DNA of 64,000 bases from Toxoplasma gondii ME49 (lineage: Eukaryota > Apicomplexa > Conoidasida > Eucoccidiorida > Sarcocystidae). The stretch covers positions 665,874 to 729,873 of the forward strand of contig NC_031478.1 in the NCBI RefSeq assembly GCF_000006565.2, in the 5' to 3' direction. This document shows, piece by piece, positions 48,569 through 62,383 of the stretch. How positions within the stretch are numbered: the stretch's first letter is position 1; every line of letters begins with the position of its first letter. The translations under genes were made by a program, and so were the position numbers. The notes beneath the pieces are model-generated. The model saw only the letters and a program-made list of their open reading frames with translations, made no database searches and was not told the DNA's origin.

Positions 48569-50490
48569 AAGCTTGATTTTGAATCGAATCAGCTGAAGCG
48601 ACAGTAACTTGTCGCAGATTTTCGGGTATTTCCCCAGATTTTTGAGCAGGGTTTGCGACCCCGTCGGTGGGTTACACAGGGATGGGGGAGCGACTTTATA
48701 CCGACCTGTTTGGGGGTTCCAAAGTCGTCTTACCAAGAACTAATGCGATCTCTTATTTCCTCGCATCACTTTAAGAAGGGATGTCTAAAAACAACAGACC
48801 TAGGCAGGGTTCAGATTTTTTGGAATGACACCTCATGAATCTGTTCATGACGACCCGTTGACGTGCATGACGCAGAGTGACAGCATCGTCCATTTGAGAA
48901 ACGAACACTTGCACACAAGGTGTTTCTCAATGATTTTAACACACGCCAACAACAGAGACGCTTTCATCAAGGAAACTCTACTTGTAAAAAAATTCACAAC
49001 AGGACACGCTTCGATCTGTGCCGTCACTTTACCGGCTACTCCCGCGTAAGTCGGCTCTGTGTTACGCGCCGCTGCCTTCTGTTTTGAAGCCACTATTCCC
49101 CTCCCTAGGAATCTCGATGCCCAGTTTGATTGAGGGCGCCACACGGAGAACCCTCTTTTTCATTTTTGTCGGGGTCGATTCGATCGAAGGAAAGCTCACT
49201 AAGTGACTCCGCAACCGCGTGTCGTCGTTCGTCGCTCTGCATGCAAAGAATGCCGCTCTAGTCCCGAAGTCGATTTTCTCGCTTCCTCCCTTGTGTCGAT
49301 GACCACACGCGCACTTTCCTCGCGGATCTGTCGAAGTTTTCTCTTGACTTTGTGCGTGCGGTTTTTCTGCCGTTCAACGAACCCACAAGGGAATCTTGCC
49401 GCTAGACTTTGAGGCTGAAGTGCGATTGCTGCCACGGAACGCCGTGTAATAATAGCGTGCCGAGGGACTGAGGGGCACTCTGAAACGTTTCTTTGTGGCC
49501 TCTGCGACGTCTTCCGCCTCGATTTCTAACTGTTTCTCTACAGTTTTGTAGTTTATCACTCCAACATCCAGACGCCACACCGGGAAAGAGTGTGGGGGTG
49601 CACTACGTTTGAGGTAGGTTCCGCGTTTCACCGAAGTTCCGGTGGCTAGCGCCGTTTCTCGGCGTCACCCCGTCACGCATCGCACGATAGAGTCCTCCCT
49701 TTTTTGCAGCGGGCATGTAGCTTGTGGATTTTTCTCTCGTTTTCGCTTCTGGTCACGAGATTCCCGGTTTGCTGGTTCGCGAGATCCTGACGTCGCCGGG
49801 ATGCGCCGCGTTCGTACACTTCGCCGGCGCATTTCTCGCCGTCGACAAGAAAGCGCGTTCTGGTCGCAGAGACAGCGTTGAAAAGGAGAGATGGCGAGGT
49901 TGAGAGATTCGCATGCAGCACCGGAAACGCAGTTTACTCATGACCGACCTACAACCGTGGTGTCTTGGTCGCATGAACGACAAAGCTTGGCAGCTGGCCC
50001 GCAGCCGCCTTTCTCGCAGTCGCCGCGGATGGCGCGAATTCCACATGTCGATCGCCCGTGTTCCCCGCCATAAAAAATTGCTACGATTGTCACCATTTGT
50101 TTTCTGAACATTTGAAGCCTCACTGCAAGCAACCACGCACGCATCTTTGTTCCCCTGCGCCGCTGCTGCCGCGTCGACTTCGTTGAGGGACTCCGAAAAA
50201 GTCCCGTCGAGTAGCTTTAGATCGTAGCATTTCCGCCGCATCCTGAGTCCTTTCGGACTCTTGAGGACCCTATGGGAACACAGTCTGCTCGGGGGTTTGC
50301 ATGTTTGGACGGGCGCCGAATGATTTTAAAGTGTCAGTAGAGAAAACTCCACCACAGCAAAGCGTTCTCCCGCCCCCGACTTGTTTTCCTTTCGCTCTTC
50401 CTCCCACATGCTATCCGCTGTCTGTCCGTGCTGTCTGTGCTCTCTTTGCTGTCTTTTGCGTGTTTCAGGTGGTTTTCTCGCTGTCAGCGC
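48569..50490. other. Intergenic region between the 14-3-3-like gene and the M16 protease
   Basis: No gene seen. A pyrimidine-rich tract with TTTCAG ends at 50468, just upstream of the protease ATG, so a leader intron is possible. Confidence 0.45.
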
Positions 50491-52616
50491 ATGCGTTTCT
50501 CCGTTGTCTCAGCCCCGATGGCGACGCCGTCGACCGCGACTGGGTCACCTCCGGTCTCTTCTCCGTGCTCTTCGTCTGTCCAGCGCCGAGGCCTGTCGCT
50601 GGGGAAGCGAGCGACCATTCCCAGTTTCTTGGCGAGCGGCCGTCGGCCCGCGGGTCTCTCCTCTGTGTTGTCTTCGCCGATCCGTGCGGCTGCAGCGATC
50701 AGTGTGGCCGCAGCTTTCGCGAGTCAGGTGCCTTCGTTGACAGCTCTTCTTTCCTCGATTTCCTGTTCTTCTCCTGCACCGAATCCTCTCGCCTTCACCT
50801 GTTTGCCGCCGCCTGCCTGTCCACTCCCTGCACAGAAAGGTCCGCTTTCGACTCCTGCTGCGCCCAGCACCCCGCGCGAAGTCCCCAGATCTCCCTCGAG
50901 CGCCTCCGCCTGGGCCTCGCCTGCGTTCAGCGCCTCGTCGCAGTCGCCGTGCTACTCCGCATTTGCGTTGCCTTCAACTGCGAACGCGTGGGAAGGACGG
51001 CTCTTCTCCGTGATGCCTGCCGCCGCGCTGAGCAGCGGCTCGCGAGGGGCGTCCGCCGCCCAGGCCGAAGGCGCTGGCTCTCTGACGACGCTTGCAGCGC
51101 CTGCGCACCCTGCGTTCGTCGTGACTTCCCAGGACACAGTGCCGGAGCTGCATCTGGCGGTCACTGAGTACGTCCACCGGAAGACAGGCGCCCACGTGGT
51201 GAGCTTGACTGTGCCGTCGACTGAGAAGGAGAAAGTCTTCTGCATTGCGTTCCGGACTCCAGTGGTGGACTCGACAGGCGTTCCTCACATTCTCGAACAC
51301 AGTGTGTTGAGTGGCAGCGCCAAGTACCCTGTGAAAGAGCCGTTCGCGGAGCTGCTCAAGGGCAGTCTGTACTCGTACTTGAACGCGTCGACGTACCCCG
51401 ACAGAACGCTCTACCCCGTCGCTTCCGCGAACGACGAAGACTTCTACAACCTCGCGAACGTCTACTTCGATGCCGTGTTCCAGCCTCGCGCTGTGCGGGA
51501 CCCCGACGTTCTCCTCCAGGAAGGGTGGCGCTTGGAAGTCACCTCCGAAGACGAGAAAGAAGCTGCAGACGCCGTGCGTCTACGCGGCGAGGACGAGGCG
51601 CCCCGACCGCGCGAACGGAGGCGGAAACTGGCCTACCAAGGAGTCGTTCTCAACGAGATGAAGGGTGTGTACTCCTCCCCCGAGGCGCTGCTCTGGAAGG
51701 CGCAAATGCAGACGCTCTTCCCCGATATCCCCGCCTACTTCCACGACAGCGGCGGCGACCCAGAGGTGATCAAGACCCTCTCGTTCGATGACTTCGTTGC
51801 CTTCTACAACCGATTCTACCACCCTTCGAACGCGAGAATCTTCTTCTGGGGGTACGTGGAGAGCAGAGACGGGGAACGACGACCAGGGAGCCTCTTCGCG
51901 GGGGGTCGGAACTTGCGTTGTTCGCGCCAACGGTCACGGCTGTTGCCGGGGAGGGAGGAGGCGGAACACCGAGACTTTCGCGAAGAGGGGAAGGACGCGT
52001 CTACCCAGACGCGTGAGCGACGGGAATCTGCCTGTCGACTCGAAGCTCGCTCTCCACGTTCTGGAAAACTGCGAAGTCCCAACATATATTGTGGGGGAGA
52101 GAGGATAGTAGAGATGAAGCTGCAAAGACATGTTCGCGAGGACGCAGTCCCGTCGCGTTCTCCTCGTGTTCGTCTTCCGCTCTCGTTTGGACGGGGAAAC
52201 TGCGGCTGTGCGTCGGCTGTCCCTGCAGGTCAGACAATGTGCTCGACCGCCTGAACTTCGTGGATCGAAACTTGAACAACTTGCAAGTACCCAAGACCTG
52301 CGACCGCGCCGTTGAGGCCTCGTCAGCCGTCCCCAGCCAGCCGCTCCTTCCAAGTCGGTTCTCATCGATGAGAGTGGGGAAGACTCGGAAGTTCCTGTCT
52401 CCTCTACCCTACGCAAAAACCTACACATGCATGTTCTTGCTTTGAGCTGTTTATTTAAAAACACACAGTTTTAGAATCCTCCGTGCAAAGAACGTTTTCC
52501 GATGTGCATGCGCGAGGAAATGTAAAACAGCGACAGGTACAGAGACCCAAGATATCGACCCCATGGTTCACATCGTGTGGTGAAACTGAACTCACTCATT
52601 TTGACACACAGGACGC

Positions 52617-52651
<35 letters not shown>

Positions 52652-52677
52652 TATATATATATATATTTATATATATA

Positions 52678-52719
<42 letters not shown>

Positions 52720-55700
52720 CATGGCTGTTTCTCTGTATGTCTGTCTGCGTACACTGTAGATTTATGGATGTGTATATACTTGTCGGTATGCGTCTATCTC
52801 GTTCCCCGTACACTAACTATTTGCATGTAGATGCGCGCTTGTGTGTATACATCTACGCGTCTCTATATGAGTTAGAGAAGTCGCAGGAGGCTGGACGCGC
52901 ATGGTGTGTTTTTTCGGGGGTCTGTGCAGGCCCGCGGCGCGTGACGAGGACGTTTCCGGCACCTAAGGAGCAGCTGGAGGACTTCGTGACTGTCAGCATG
53001 GTGCTCGATCCCCTGGGAGTCGCCGTTCCAACTCCTTTTCAGCGCCAGACGCTCGGCGTGTTGACGCACCTTCTTGTTGGCACAAGTCCGAGTCCGCTGT
53101 ACAGAGCTTTGACCGAGAGTGGACTCGGAAAACAAGTCATGGGAGAACTCGAGGACGGTCTGAAACACCTGATTTTCACTGCGGGCCTCAAGGGTACGGT
53201 GACCGCTTTCGATCCAACGTTTCGCCTCCTCTAGGTCTTCAGAGGATTCTTCCAACGGAACAGTTGCGCTCTTCGCTCGCGCTCGAAACAGCGGACACAA
53301 TGAGACACACTGAGAATGAAGCCGTGCTGTCTGTCCTCGAACTCTTGCGAGTTGGATCGTTTTTCACAGCTGTAGCCTTGCATGCAGACAACGCATACTT
53401 TTTTAAGTCCCCAGACGCCCTCTGGGTATCCTGGGGAAGACGTCGACGCAACAAGGCTCCCTACGGCCTCGTGTCTCGTTTTCAGGATGTCAGGTTTGTA
53501 AAGCTGTTCGGCTGTGGAGACAGACCTCGCTAAACATTGTGTTTCTTCTGAAAGTCGACATCCACGTCTCGTCTCTGCATGCGCATCCCTTGTCGAGACG
53601 TACACTCTCCCATGTGAAGCTCAACATCCGTCGACACACGCAGGTGGCGGTCTCATCGATTCATCACGCTTTCGTTCGTGTCTCTTGTCACTCTTTCCTT
53701 GTTTCCGCGACCTCAGCTTTGTCTGTCTCTTTATGACTCACTCCTCTTGGTTTTGTGATGCCCGGCGTCTTCTTTCTCCAACTACTAAAGCGTTCTGTGT
53801 TCATGACGGAGTTTCCAGGGCGACGCGCCCCGTCTGCTTCTGCGTTTCCGCGCGTCAATCAAAGCCGTCCCTCTTCTCGCGTTTCTTCTCTCTTGGCAGG
53901 AATCCCTCAGCAGAGCGCTGAAGACTCGAGCGTCGTCGACAAAGTTGAACAGATTGTTTTGGACTGCCTAGAAAAACATGCGCGCGAAGGCTTCTCGGAA
54001 GAGGCTATCGAGGCCGCGATCAACAGCCGGGAGTTTCTGCTGCGAGAATTCAATACAGGAACCTTTCCGAAAGGCCTGGCCGTCATTCGAGAGATGGCTG
54101 CTCTGTGGACTGAAGACAGAGTGAGTTTCTGAAGAACGATGGACGATGTCGATTTCAGCCGACTTCGGCAAGAATCCTCGAAGAAGGAGTAAATCTTATT
54201 CCAGATTTTTTTTCTGCTGAAGAGAGCGAGTCTCACAGTTGACGCTCTGTTGCTCTCTACGACAGGCACCATTCTCCTTCCAGTGAAGACTCCCTGCTGT
54301 CTCACACGGTGCTCGCTGTTGGCTTCTGAGTTCACACGAAACGAACGTCTGTCACCACTCCAGCGTGGAAGCAAAGATGAATCCTACCGGCAGGAGACAG
54401 ACACAAAGTTAACGACTGCAGTTTCCAGCGCATCGTCCTAGTGTCGCAGACAGCCCTCGCGAGACAGAGCGGACAGAAGCGTTGGCTTTTTCGGAAGTGA
54501 TTCAGCTGACGCTACGCGCAATGCAGGGGATGTAATGCACTACTGCGCAAACGGAGGAGTCCCGTAGTTGGGAGAAGGCGCCGTTTCCGACAGAAACGTC
54601 GCACTCTGTTACCGCAGTTTACGCCTGAGTTGTTGGACCAAGCGAGCGAATATATTAAGTCGGCGCCTAAGTCGCTCGCGCCCACATTGGCTTGAGAGGT
54701 TTCCTTTCGCGCAAGCTGCACGACGTCTTCATGATTTCCACGTTTTTTGCGGCAGTTGGGACGAGACGCTTGCAATGTCTGTGTCTCGGAGGTCGCCTGC
54801 ATGCTCAGGTTCTGGATAAAGATGCGTTCTTCACTACGCGCGCGTTTTCTGCAGGAAGAGTCCGTTTTTCAACTCAGCATAAAGCTTTTCTAGATTCGCG
54901 AAACAGAGTCTTTCGTTGGTCTTTCTCGCAGGACCCCGTCGAAGGTCTGCGCTTCGAGGAGCACTTTGAGGAGCTGAGGCGTCGACTGAAGAGCGGAGAA
55001 CCGGTCTTCCAGAACCTTCTGCAAAAGTGAGCTGAAGCTCTTAGTCTCTTTCCTCCCTGATGCCTCTTCTCGCTTTCTCCCAGAAAGGAAGTAACAAATA
55101 GCGCAAGCATCCAGGTGTCTGCCTTTGCGCTGTGTTCTTGTTAACATCTCCAGGGTCGATGGGTGCGTTTGCCTGTAGTGGGCCTGCTTCATTGTGTCTC
55201 GGCTTCAGCGGTCGTGCAGCTTCTTTTCTTCTTGTTCCTTCCCGACAGGCGGAGGCTTGAGAAAACGTTCCTGTCTGTTCGCTTCTTGACGTCAAGCTCA
55301 GCTCACTTCCCTTTCCACGCGCCCTGTCCGTTGAGGATTTCCAGATCTCTGTCCTGCGTTGCATGCATCGGTGTCGTTCTCGCCTTCTCGGTCGTTGGCC
55401 TGGCTCTCTCCTGGAGTAGAAGGGTGTTTTCCCTGTTTCGTTGCAGTGCTCGTTCCAAGTTCGTTTCTCCCGAACTCGCAGCCCCGTTCGCGGCGTGATA
55501 GACTCTCCAGTATCTCTGCCCTTCAGGGCATCCTGGTGTGAACGCGGAAATTGTCGAGGCTTCATTGCGTGCTCTGTTTCGCTGCGATTTCGTCTGTTTC
55601 AAACCGCGCTTCCTCTCTCTTCTCTCTCTCAGATTTTTCATCGGCAACCCACATCGGGCGACCATTCATCTGCGGGCAGATCCCGACGAAGAGGCGCGGA

Positions 55701-58700
55701 GAGAGGCGCAGGAAAAAGCGGAGATCAGCGCCCTTCAGGCTTCACTCTCGAGCGAAAAACTGGACTTTCTGGAGAAGCAGACGAAGGAGCTCAAGGCGAG
55801 ACAGGTGAGGCTCGACCTTTCAGCTCCCTGCAGAAAAGGAAAAAGCAAAAGAAAGCGGGAGCTCATTTTTCCAGGTCCACGTTGACGCGGAACATTTGCG
55901 AAAGAAGCAAGTCCTTCTTGACATCGAAACTCGGAAGGTCGAAATCTCTGCTGCCGCAGCACCTGGTGATCTGTGAAGAGAACGGAAATGGAGAAGCGGG
56001 ATGCGAGTGGATTGACGTTCACACCACAACGTGTAAAGGGGGAGAAGCGAATTCTTTGTCAGGCGTTTTGCAGGTTTGAGTAATGTCTGGGTCACCTCTG
56101 TGTGTTGCACAAAGAACAAATGAGCAAGTAGAACAGAACGGGAGGTGATCTGAAGGATACACTAGGTCGCGTTTGAGAAACGACAAGGCATTTTTTTGCA
56201 GCCGTGGGGAGATGTCCGCGAACACAAAACTTTGGAATTCGTTTTCAGGTGCGGAATCAGCATGCTGTGCCGTATTCAAGTGAATTCCTTTTGCGTTTTT
56301 TGCTTTTTCAGATGGCCGAAGACCCGCCCGAAGCTCTGGCGACTCTGCCCACGTTGAGTCTCGAGGATGTCGACAAGGTGAGGAAACGAGGAGTGACTCT
56401 CGAGTCTTTGCTGCAGGTGTCGCGTTGCCTGGGAAGGATCTCGGGTGCGCACCGCGTTGTTCGTCTCTCGTCGTTTCGGGCTTCTGCGTCTTCTCCTTTG
56501 CGTCTCCACTGTCTCTGTGGGGTGGGCCTTCTTCACTTTTCGTTCGGTGTGTCTTCTTGAGAACGCACGGGGAAGAGATTCGTTCTGTCTTTCCTCTCAG
56601 GAAGGCGAGGAGATTCCGACCTCAATCGAGCCTTTCCTGGACGGGCGAGCCGCGATTCTTCGTCACGTACTCCCCACATCGGGGATTCTTTACGCCGACG
56701 TCGCGTTTCCCCTCCACACGCTGGCCGTTGAAGACCTCCAGTACCTCTCCCTCTTCTCGCGTCTGACAGTCGAGGCAGGCAAGGATCCTGGACTGTTTGT
56801 TTGCATGCGCAGCGAACTGTTTGCCTAGCGTCGCGCAAATGTTTGTACTCGTCGTTTGTTTCTTTGCATATTTTCGGAACTGCCCTGACCGTGAAATCAT
56901 GCGTCTCCGTGGAGGTTTTTACAGGAGTGTGTCGGTGCACAACTGCATGTATGAGAGCCGAGTCCTGGCTGGCTGCACTCGCGTCCTCGCGTCAGCCGTT
57001 CTTCGTGGTTGAGCGGGTTCTCTGCGGTCGGCTCCGTCTCCGTGCTTCTCTTCTCTCGATGGCGAGTGCGTGAAGTCCTGCGTTCTTCTCTTCCCCGATT
57101 GCGTTTCTCTCTCTCCGCGCTGGAGCCTATGTCCGGTGGTCGTTTCTCTCCAAATCCCCTTTTCCAGGCACTTCGACCAAAGACGAAGCGACGCTCATCC
57201 ACCACATTGGTCGGTACACGGGCGGCATCCTTCCCGTCACAGACATCCGGACGCTCCACGAAAAACAAGATGAAGTCGCAGATCCCTATCTCTCTGTCGG
57301 ATACTTCGTCCTCAAAGGAAAAGTAAAAGGAGACACCTCGTTCGAGTCCCTGCTCGTCACGTGGAGATAACGCAAGAAACTCAATCAGTTGATACTGCAA
57401 GAACACTCATCTCTTTTCTCACTCTAATACATGCATTACGGAGGCACACACATATCGACGCATCTACATATATATATATATATATTTATGTATATTTATG
57501 TGTATTTGTTTGTATATTTATGTGTGTTTTTTTGTATATTTATGCATATTTATGTGTGTATCAGATGGTAGCTTTGCACTTTACATATGCATGTCCCCCT
57601 GTACAGGCGTTTCTTTTGTGGATAAAACGAGTTCGTGAAAGGTGCGCATTTTCGCCGGAGGATTTTCTGCCGCTGCAGATTCCTGGGAGAGGGGAATGTG
57701 AATTGACGAGAAGGGCGTTTGACACCCTTCATCTTTGCATGGCGTTCCCTCCCGTCGCTGTGGACCTGCGGCAATTTGCTTTCGTAGGTGCTGAAGCCGC
57801 ATATTCATGAGTTGTTCGCCACGATGGCTGAGGTGATGACGGACGCGAATCTCGGCAATGCACGGAGAGGCCGAGAAATCTTGAAGGAAACTTTGTCCTC
57901 GCTGGAAGCTGCTTTTCTTCACTCTGGCCATGCCGTCGCAGCCTCGAGAATTCTGGCCTCTCTGACGACCACAGGCTACATTAGCGAACTGAGAGGAGGC
58001 TACGCGTACCTCGAGTTCATCAAGGATCTGAAGAAACAGGTATGCAAGGAAGCGCTTGCAGTCGGGGCGCCTTCCTCTTTTTCTCGTTTACTGCGGATCT
58101 CTGCACCCCGATGGTAACACCTTGCCGCCTGCACAGTTCATGCGATATGCCCTTCTTCCACCTTTTGTGTTTCGTCCTCTCTTCATCTTCTTCCTTACTT
58201 CGTCCTCCCCTTCTCTTCCTCTTCCCTGCTTCTTTCTTCTCGCCTTCCCTTCTTCTCTTCTTGTGTTCTGCGCTCTTCCCTGCTTCTTTCTGTTGGTCTC
58301 TGTATGAATCGCGTCTCTGTTGCTTTCCGCGGGTGTCTCGTTAGGCGGACAAGGACTGGGCGCCGATTGAGGCGAAGCTGAAGTCGATTCGGGGCAAACT
58401 CTTGCAGGCTCAGCGAGAACAGCTGCTCGTGAATTTGACCGGAGAGGCAGACGTTCTCGAAAAAGCGACGTCTCCCTCGACTGCTGGCGGCCGCGCACTC
58501 GCCGCGGCCGTCAAGGCTATGCGTCGCGACCCTCCGCATTCTCATTCGCCTCATTCTTCTCGCCACTCTCACACTCTTGATGGCAAGCGAGCGGTGACGC
58601 CTTGTCCGTGGGGAGAAGAACTGAAGAAGAAACGCGCGCTAGTGCCGACGAAGGACGAAGGCACTGTTGGAGAAGGTTTCGTCATTCCGACGCAGGTGAG

Positions 58701-60615
58701 AGAACGAACACACGGTTCCTACGTCCTTTTTACTGTCATGCCGAGGGTGAGGGACTGAAGCAGAGAGGTGTGTTGAATCCTGGATTCTTCAGATGACCCA
58801 CAAAAAGGATGAGAGACGAAGGCGAGAGAAAAAAAGAGAGAGAGGAGAGGAGAAAGAGAGAAGAAACAAAGCGAGAGAGAACATGTGCGACATGTTGGAC
58901 AGAAAGTAACTTGTGAGTGTTCTTGGCTTTCTGAGAGTTTTTCTGTTGAGACCGCTTCGTTGACACCCCCGCGAGACTCGACGACATCACCTCTTCTCGA
59001 GCTCGCCGATTCCCCGAGCAGTTCCCTCTGACCAAGTATCCGTCTCGTTTTTCGAGTTTTTTCTCTTGTGTCGACTCTCACCACGTAGATTCGCGCCAGC
59101 AAGAATCCACGACCCGAAGCGTTTCCTTCATAGATTTTTGAACAAGGTTCGAGTTCCTCTCCTTCCATCCCCGCGTCGATCTCTGGCATTTCCAGCGTCT
59201 CGTGGCTGCGTTCAACCTCGTGCGACAGAGCGTGAGCGAAGCCGCCCGTCTTGCGGCCTTCGCGTTTTCTCTTGTTGCTTCTTGCGTCTCCTTCGTCTGG
59301 ACGCTGCTGGATGCTCATTCGCTGCCGGCTTCTCTTCCCTCTCTCTCGGTTCCTTCCAGGTGAACTATGTGGGCCTGGGAGGGCGTCTCTTTAAACCTGG
59401 AGAGCCGTTCTCGGGATCGACGGCGGTGGCGACGCGGGCGCTGTCGACCGGGTACATCTGGGACAGCGTCCGCGTTCAGGGAGGCGCCTACGGAAGTTCG
59501 TTCCGCTCGGACTTCACGGGGATTTTCCTCTTCACTTCCTACCGAGATCCACACCTCCGCGAGACGCTGCAGAAGTACCTCGGCGCTGCAGAAGCGCTTC
59601 GACACTTTGCAGAAACGCTCGACGAGCGAGCGAGGACGCGCGCCATCTTGGGCGTCATTCGGGACCTCGACCAGCCGACGCAGAACGATCAGAAAGGGTA
59701 CCGCGGCCTCTGGGAGGCGATACAGGGTCAATCGAAGGAAGATCGACAGAGATATCGAAGGGAGGTGAGAGTGCGTTTTTTGAACTCGAGACAGAAACGA
59801 CTTGTGTCGAAACAAAGAAGAACGCGTCTGTCACTCGGCGCGTACTCCACGCAGCCGACTCAAGCAGGGTCGGCATCGACGTCGAGGAGTCGTTTGCTTG
59901 TTCTCGATGTATTGATGCATCTTTGCTGCTGTAACATAGTCTTCTTTCGTTTTCCTCATTCTGCGGTGGCTTTTCCCCCGTTGCCTCGTCTTCGGTCTCC
60001 TCGCTTCCCCCTTTCTCCTCTCCATCTTCCCCCTTTCTCCTCTACCTCTTCTCCTTCTCTCCTTTCTTCTCTCTCCTTCGTCTCTGCTTCTTCATTCGTC
60101 TCTTGGTTTCTTCGCTTTCGTGTCTCGACAACTTCGTTTCTGTTTTGGCCGAGACAGCCCAAGGCGCTCCTCTGGGGAGGCGTAAGGTGACCTCGTTTTC
60201 CCCTTTTCTCCGACTGCTTCCGTTCGACGTGGTTTTCTTCAGTTTTTTCATCTCTCTTCGAGTGTCTTCCTGTTGCGTCTTTTCTTCTTTCGATTTTCTT
60301 TCTCCGGCTCTTGCGTCTTCCGCCGACTTCTTTTTTCAGGTGCTGGGAACAAGTCCGGAAGCGATTCGCGCGTTCGCCCAGCGCCTGGAGGCGAGTCTGC
60401 GGGGTGAGCTGCGGAGCAGGACGCTGAAGGAGTACACTCTCGACCGGGAGCGCGTCGCGGATTCTTCTCTCCCGGAAGATTCCTTCAGAGCGAGAAACCT
60501 CGTCACGGTCGTCGTCGGCAGCAGAACCGCCTTCGACGATGCTGCACGTCAAGACGCAGACCTCGTGTACTCGCTGAGAAGCGTCATGGGCGACATCAAA
60601 CCTAATGCTAATTAA
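50491..60615 (+). CDS. M16C metalloprotease, presequence protease/falcilysin type (13 exons)
   Basis: Zinc peptidase expected to degrade peptides inside an organelle (PreP in mitochondria/plastids, falcilysin in Plasmodium). Exons: 50491-51851, 52229-52353, 52930-53193, 53900-54120, 54932-55026, 55633-55804, 56312-56377, 56601-56778, 57168-57322, 57788-58039, 58345-58695, 59360-59764, 60340-60615; 1306 residues, every phase closes. The first 200 residues are Ser/Ala/Pro-rich with scattered Arg, like an organelle leader. The inverted zinc motif HILEH is residues 266-270, followed by the third-ligand region LLQEGW. The C-terminal half has the partner Arg1118 and Tyr1124 in RVQGGAYG. A linker near residue 1025 is His-rich. 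The intron after exon 8 begins with GC. A downstream Met (50518) is an alternative start; upstream exons cannot be excluded. Confidence 0.93.
52617..52719. repeat. Long compound (TA)n/TTA microsatellite
   Basis: About 100 bases of TA interrupted regularly by extra T, in intron 2 of the M16 protease gene. It is the longest such tract in the window. Confidence 0.9.
57463..57550. repeat. (TA)n followed by TTTATGTGTAT-type repeats
   Basis: Short TA run then degenerate 10- to 20-base repeats of T-rich sequence in intron 9 of the M16 protease gene. Confidence 0.75.
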
Positions 60616-62383
60616 CTGAGTTAAATGGCGAGGCCAGAACAGCCGTGAAAAGAATAGAAACCCAGCGGATGCAGCGCAGCTGCAGGCCTGAAGCAATGCT
60701 GAGAACGAAGACAGCCAGAGGAGCCTCGGCACTCCCGTACGGCCAGTCCCGTGGTAACCTCGAGATGCCCATGCAACTGCAAAAAGCTTCAGAAAAGGAC
60801 ATCTGGTGGAGCTGTCTCTACAATGGAACAGAGACATTCTGTTTGTGTGTGTGTGTGCATGTATACATGTGTACATGTATGATGCATGTATATATATATA
60901 TATATATGTATGTATATAAATATGCTTGTATGCCGAAGGCACTTCTTGGATGTTGATGCATGCGTATGCGTATAAGAGTGTTTGCCATGAGATCGAGGAG
61001 ACAAGGGGGAGCGAAACGAGAGCTGTGAGAAGCGAGCGACTGTATCGGGAACCGGGGGGGCGAGAAGCGGCACCTCGGGACGAAGAAGAGGAGCAGAGAA
61101 CAGTGGAGGAAACGGAAGGAGCAGAAGAAACGAGAGACAAAGAAGGAAAGACCGGAGCGGCTGACCAGCAAGGCTGATGTCCCTCTGCAGGTGTGAGTTG
61201 AGGACGAAAGACGAGACCGGAGAAAAGAAAGAAGATACAAAAGACAAGAAGAAAGACGAGAAGGAAAGGTTCTTGTCAGTGGCCGCCACTGTGCGCAGAA
61301 GGAAAGGATATGTCTGTAAAGACCGCTGCGAGGAGGAAACTGAAAGTCAGAAGAAGAGAGGGGAAGAAGTGACCAATGAAGAGGTGAAGAGCAGTGGAGA
61401 CATCGCGAGAAAAGCCGTTCTCTTGCGAGTGGAACAGGCTTGAAATGTGATGTTTGGACATTTTGGAACTGCGTTTTATGACTCGTTTTATTTCCATGAG
61501 CAAACAGAAGGAAATTCTGAAGACTTTTTCACCACACACTCTCTCGAAGCACCAAGAGCGTGAACGAGAGAGAGGCACCCACTCAGAAACAGATTCTGAG
61601 GACGAGAAGCGCCGTCGGTAATGCAGGGACAGCGTTACAGTACGAACACCCAGCAAAGGAGAGCGGTAGAGGAACACAGAGAAGAAAAAGCGATGCGAGA
61701 AGGGAGCCGCGGGCGCGAAAGGATGCGACACAGAGAGAAAGAGGCTACAACGAGACACACATAGAAAGGGAATCGTGGAAGACAGGCAGAGAAGGAGAAC
61801 TCGATAGCTACCGACAGAGGCATAGAGACAAAGGAAATACAAGGAGGCCAGCCTGGATCGAGGAAACTGATGCGCGTCCACGCGACTAGAGACCGAGAGG
61901 CGCATGCCAGCGGAAAGTGGAGGAACAGAAGGAGTCGCTTCCTTTCTTTTTCTTCTCGAGTGAGCACAGAGAGGCCGTCTGTGAGAGGGTGCGGAGAAGC
62001 AAAAAAACAAGGGGAGTGGCCGCCTTTCGGAGACCAGACAGGTTGTTGTTCGGAGAAACCATTTCACCTTCAAAACACAGTTTTAATTATCGAACGAAAC
62101 GCTTTACTTTTTGAGATTTCAATTTTTTAACAAAGCGCGTTCGCCCTGCTAGTTCGCAGAAAACGGGCGAGGGGAGAAAGAAGGCAGAAAAAACGGAAAT
62201 TGCAATTCTGTCGAGACACAAGAAAAACGCGGAAGGTACCATGAAACGAGAGAAGAGAGAAGAAAGACAACATGCGTATCGCATGTCTTGCCCCAAAGAC
62301 AGTCAACACATTTCCTTCACTTCATCTCGTGCTCTCTGTGTCTGCTTCATCTTCTTCTGAACCTCCTCCTTTTTCTGTCAAAC
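60616..62383. other. Convergent intergenic region at the right end
   Basis: No gene seen. It contains a TA tract at 60886-60915 and a long purine-rich (GA-rich) plus strand from about 61000 to 61900, whose antisense gives long Ser/Leu/Phe frames that are not genes. Confidence 0.5.
60886..60915. repeat. (TA)n microsatellite
   Basis: TA run of about ten units followed by TGTATG repeats, downstream of the M16 protease. Confidence 0.85.

Noticed and set aside
52617..52719. TA tract as a hairpin terminator or replication origin
   Set aside because: Such tracts occur in many introns here; simple dinucleotide repeats are the better explanation.
61276..62073. 265-residue minus frame rich in Ser, Leu and Phe
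   Set aside because: Antisense of a GA-rich non-coding stretch, with no domain and no splice context.
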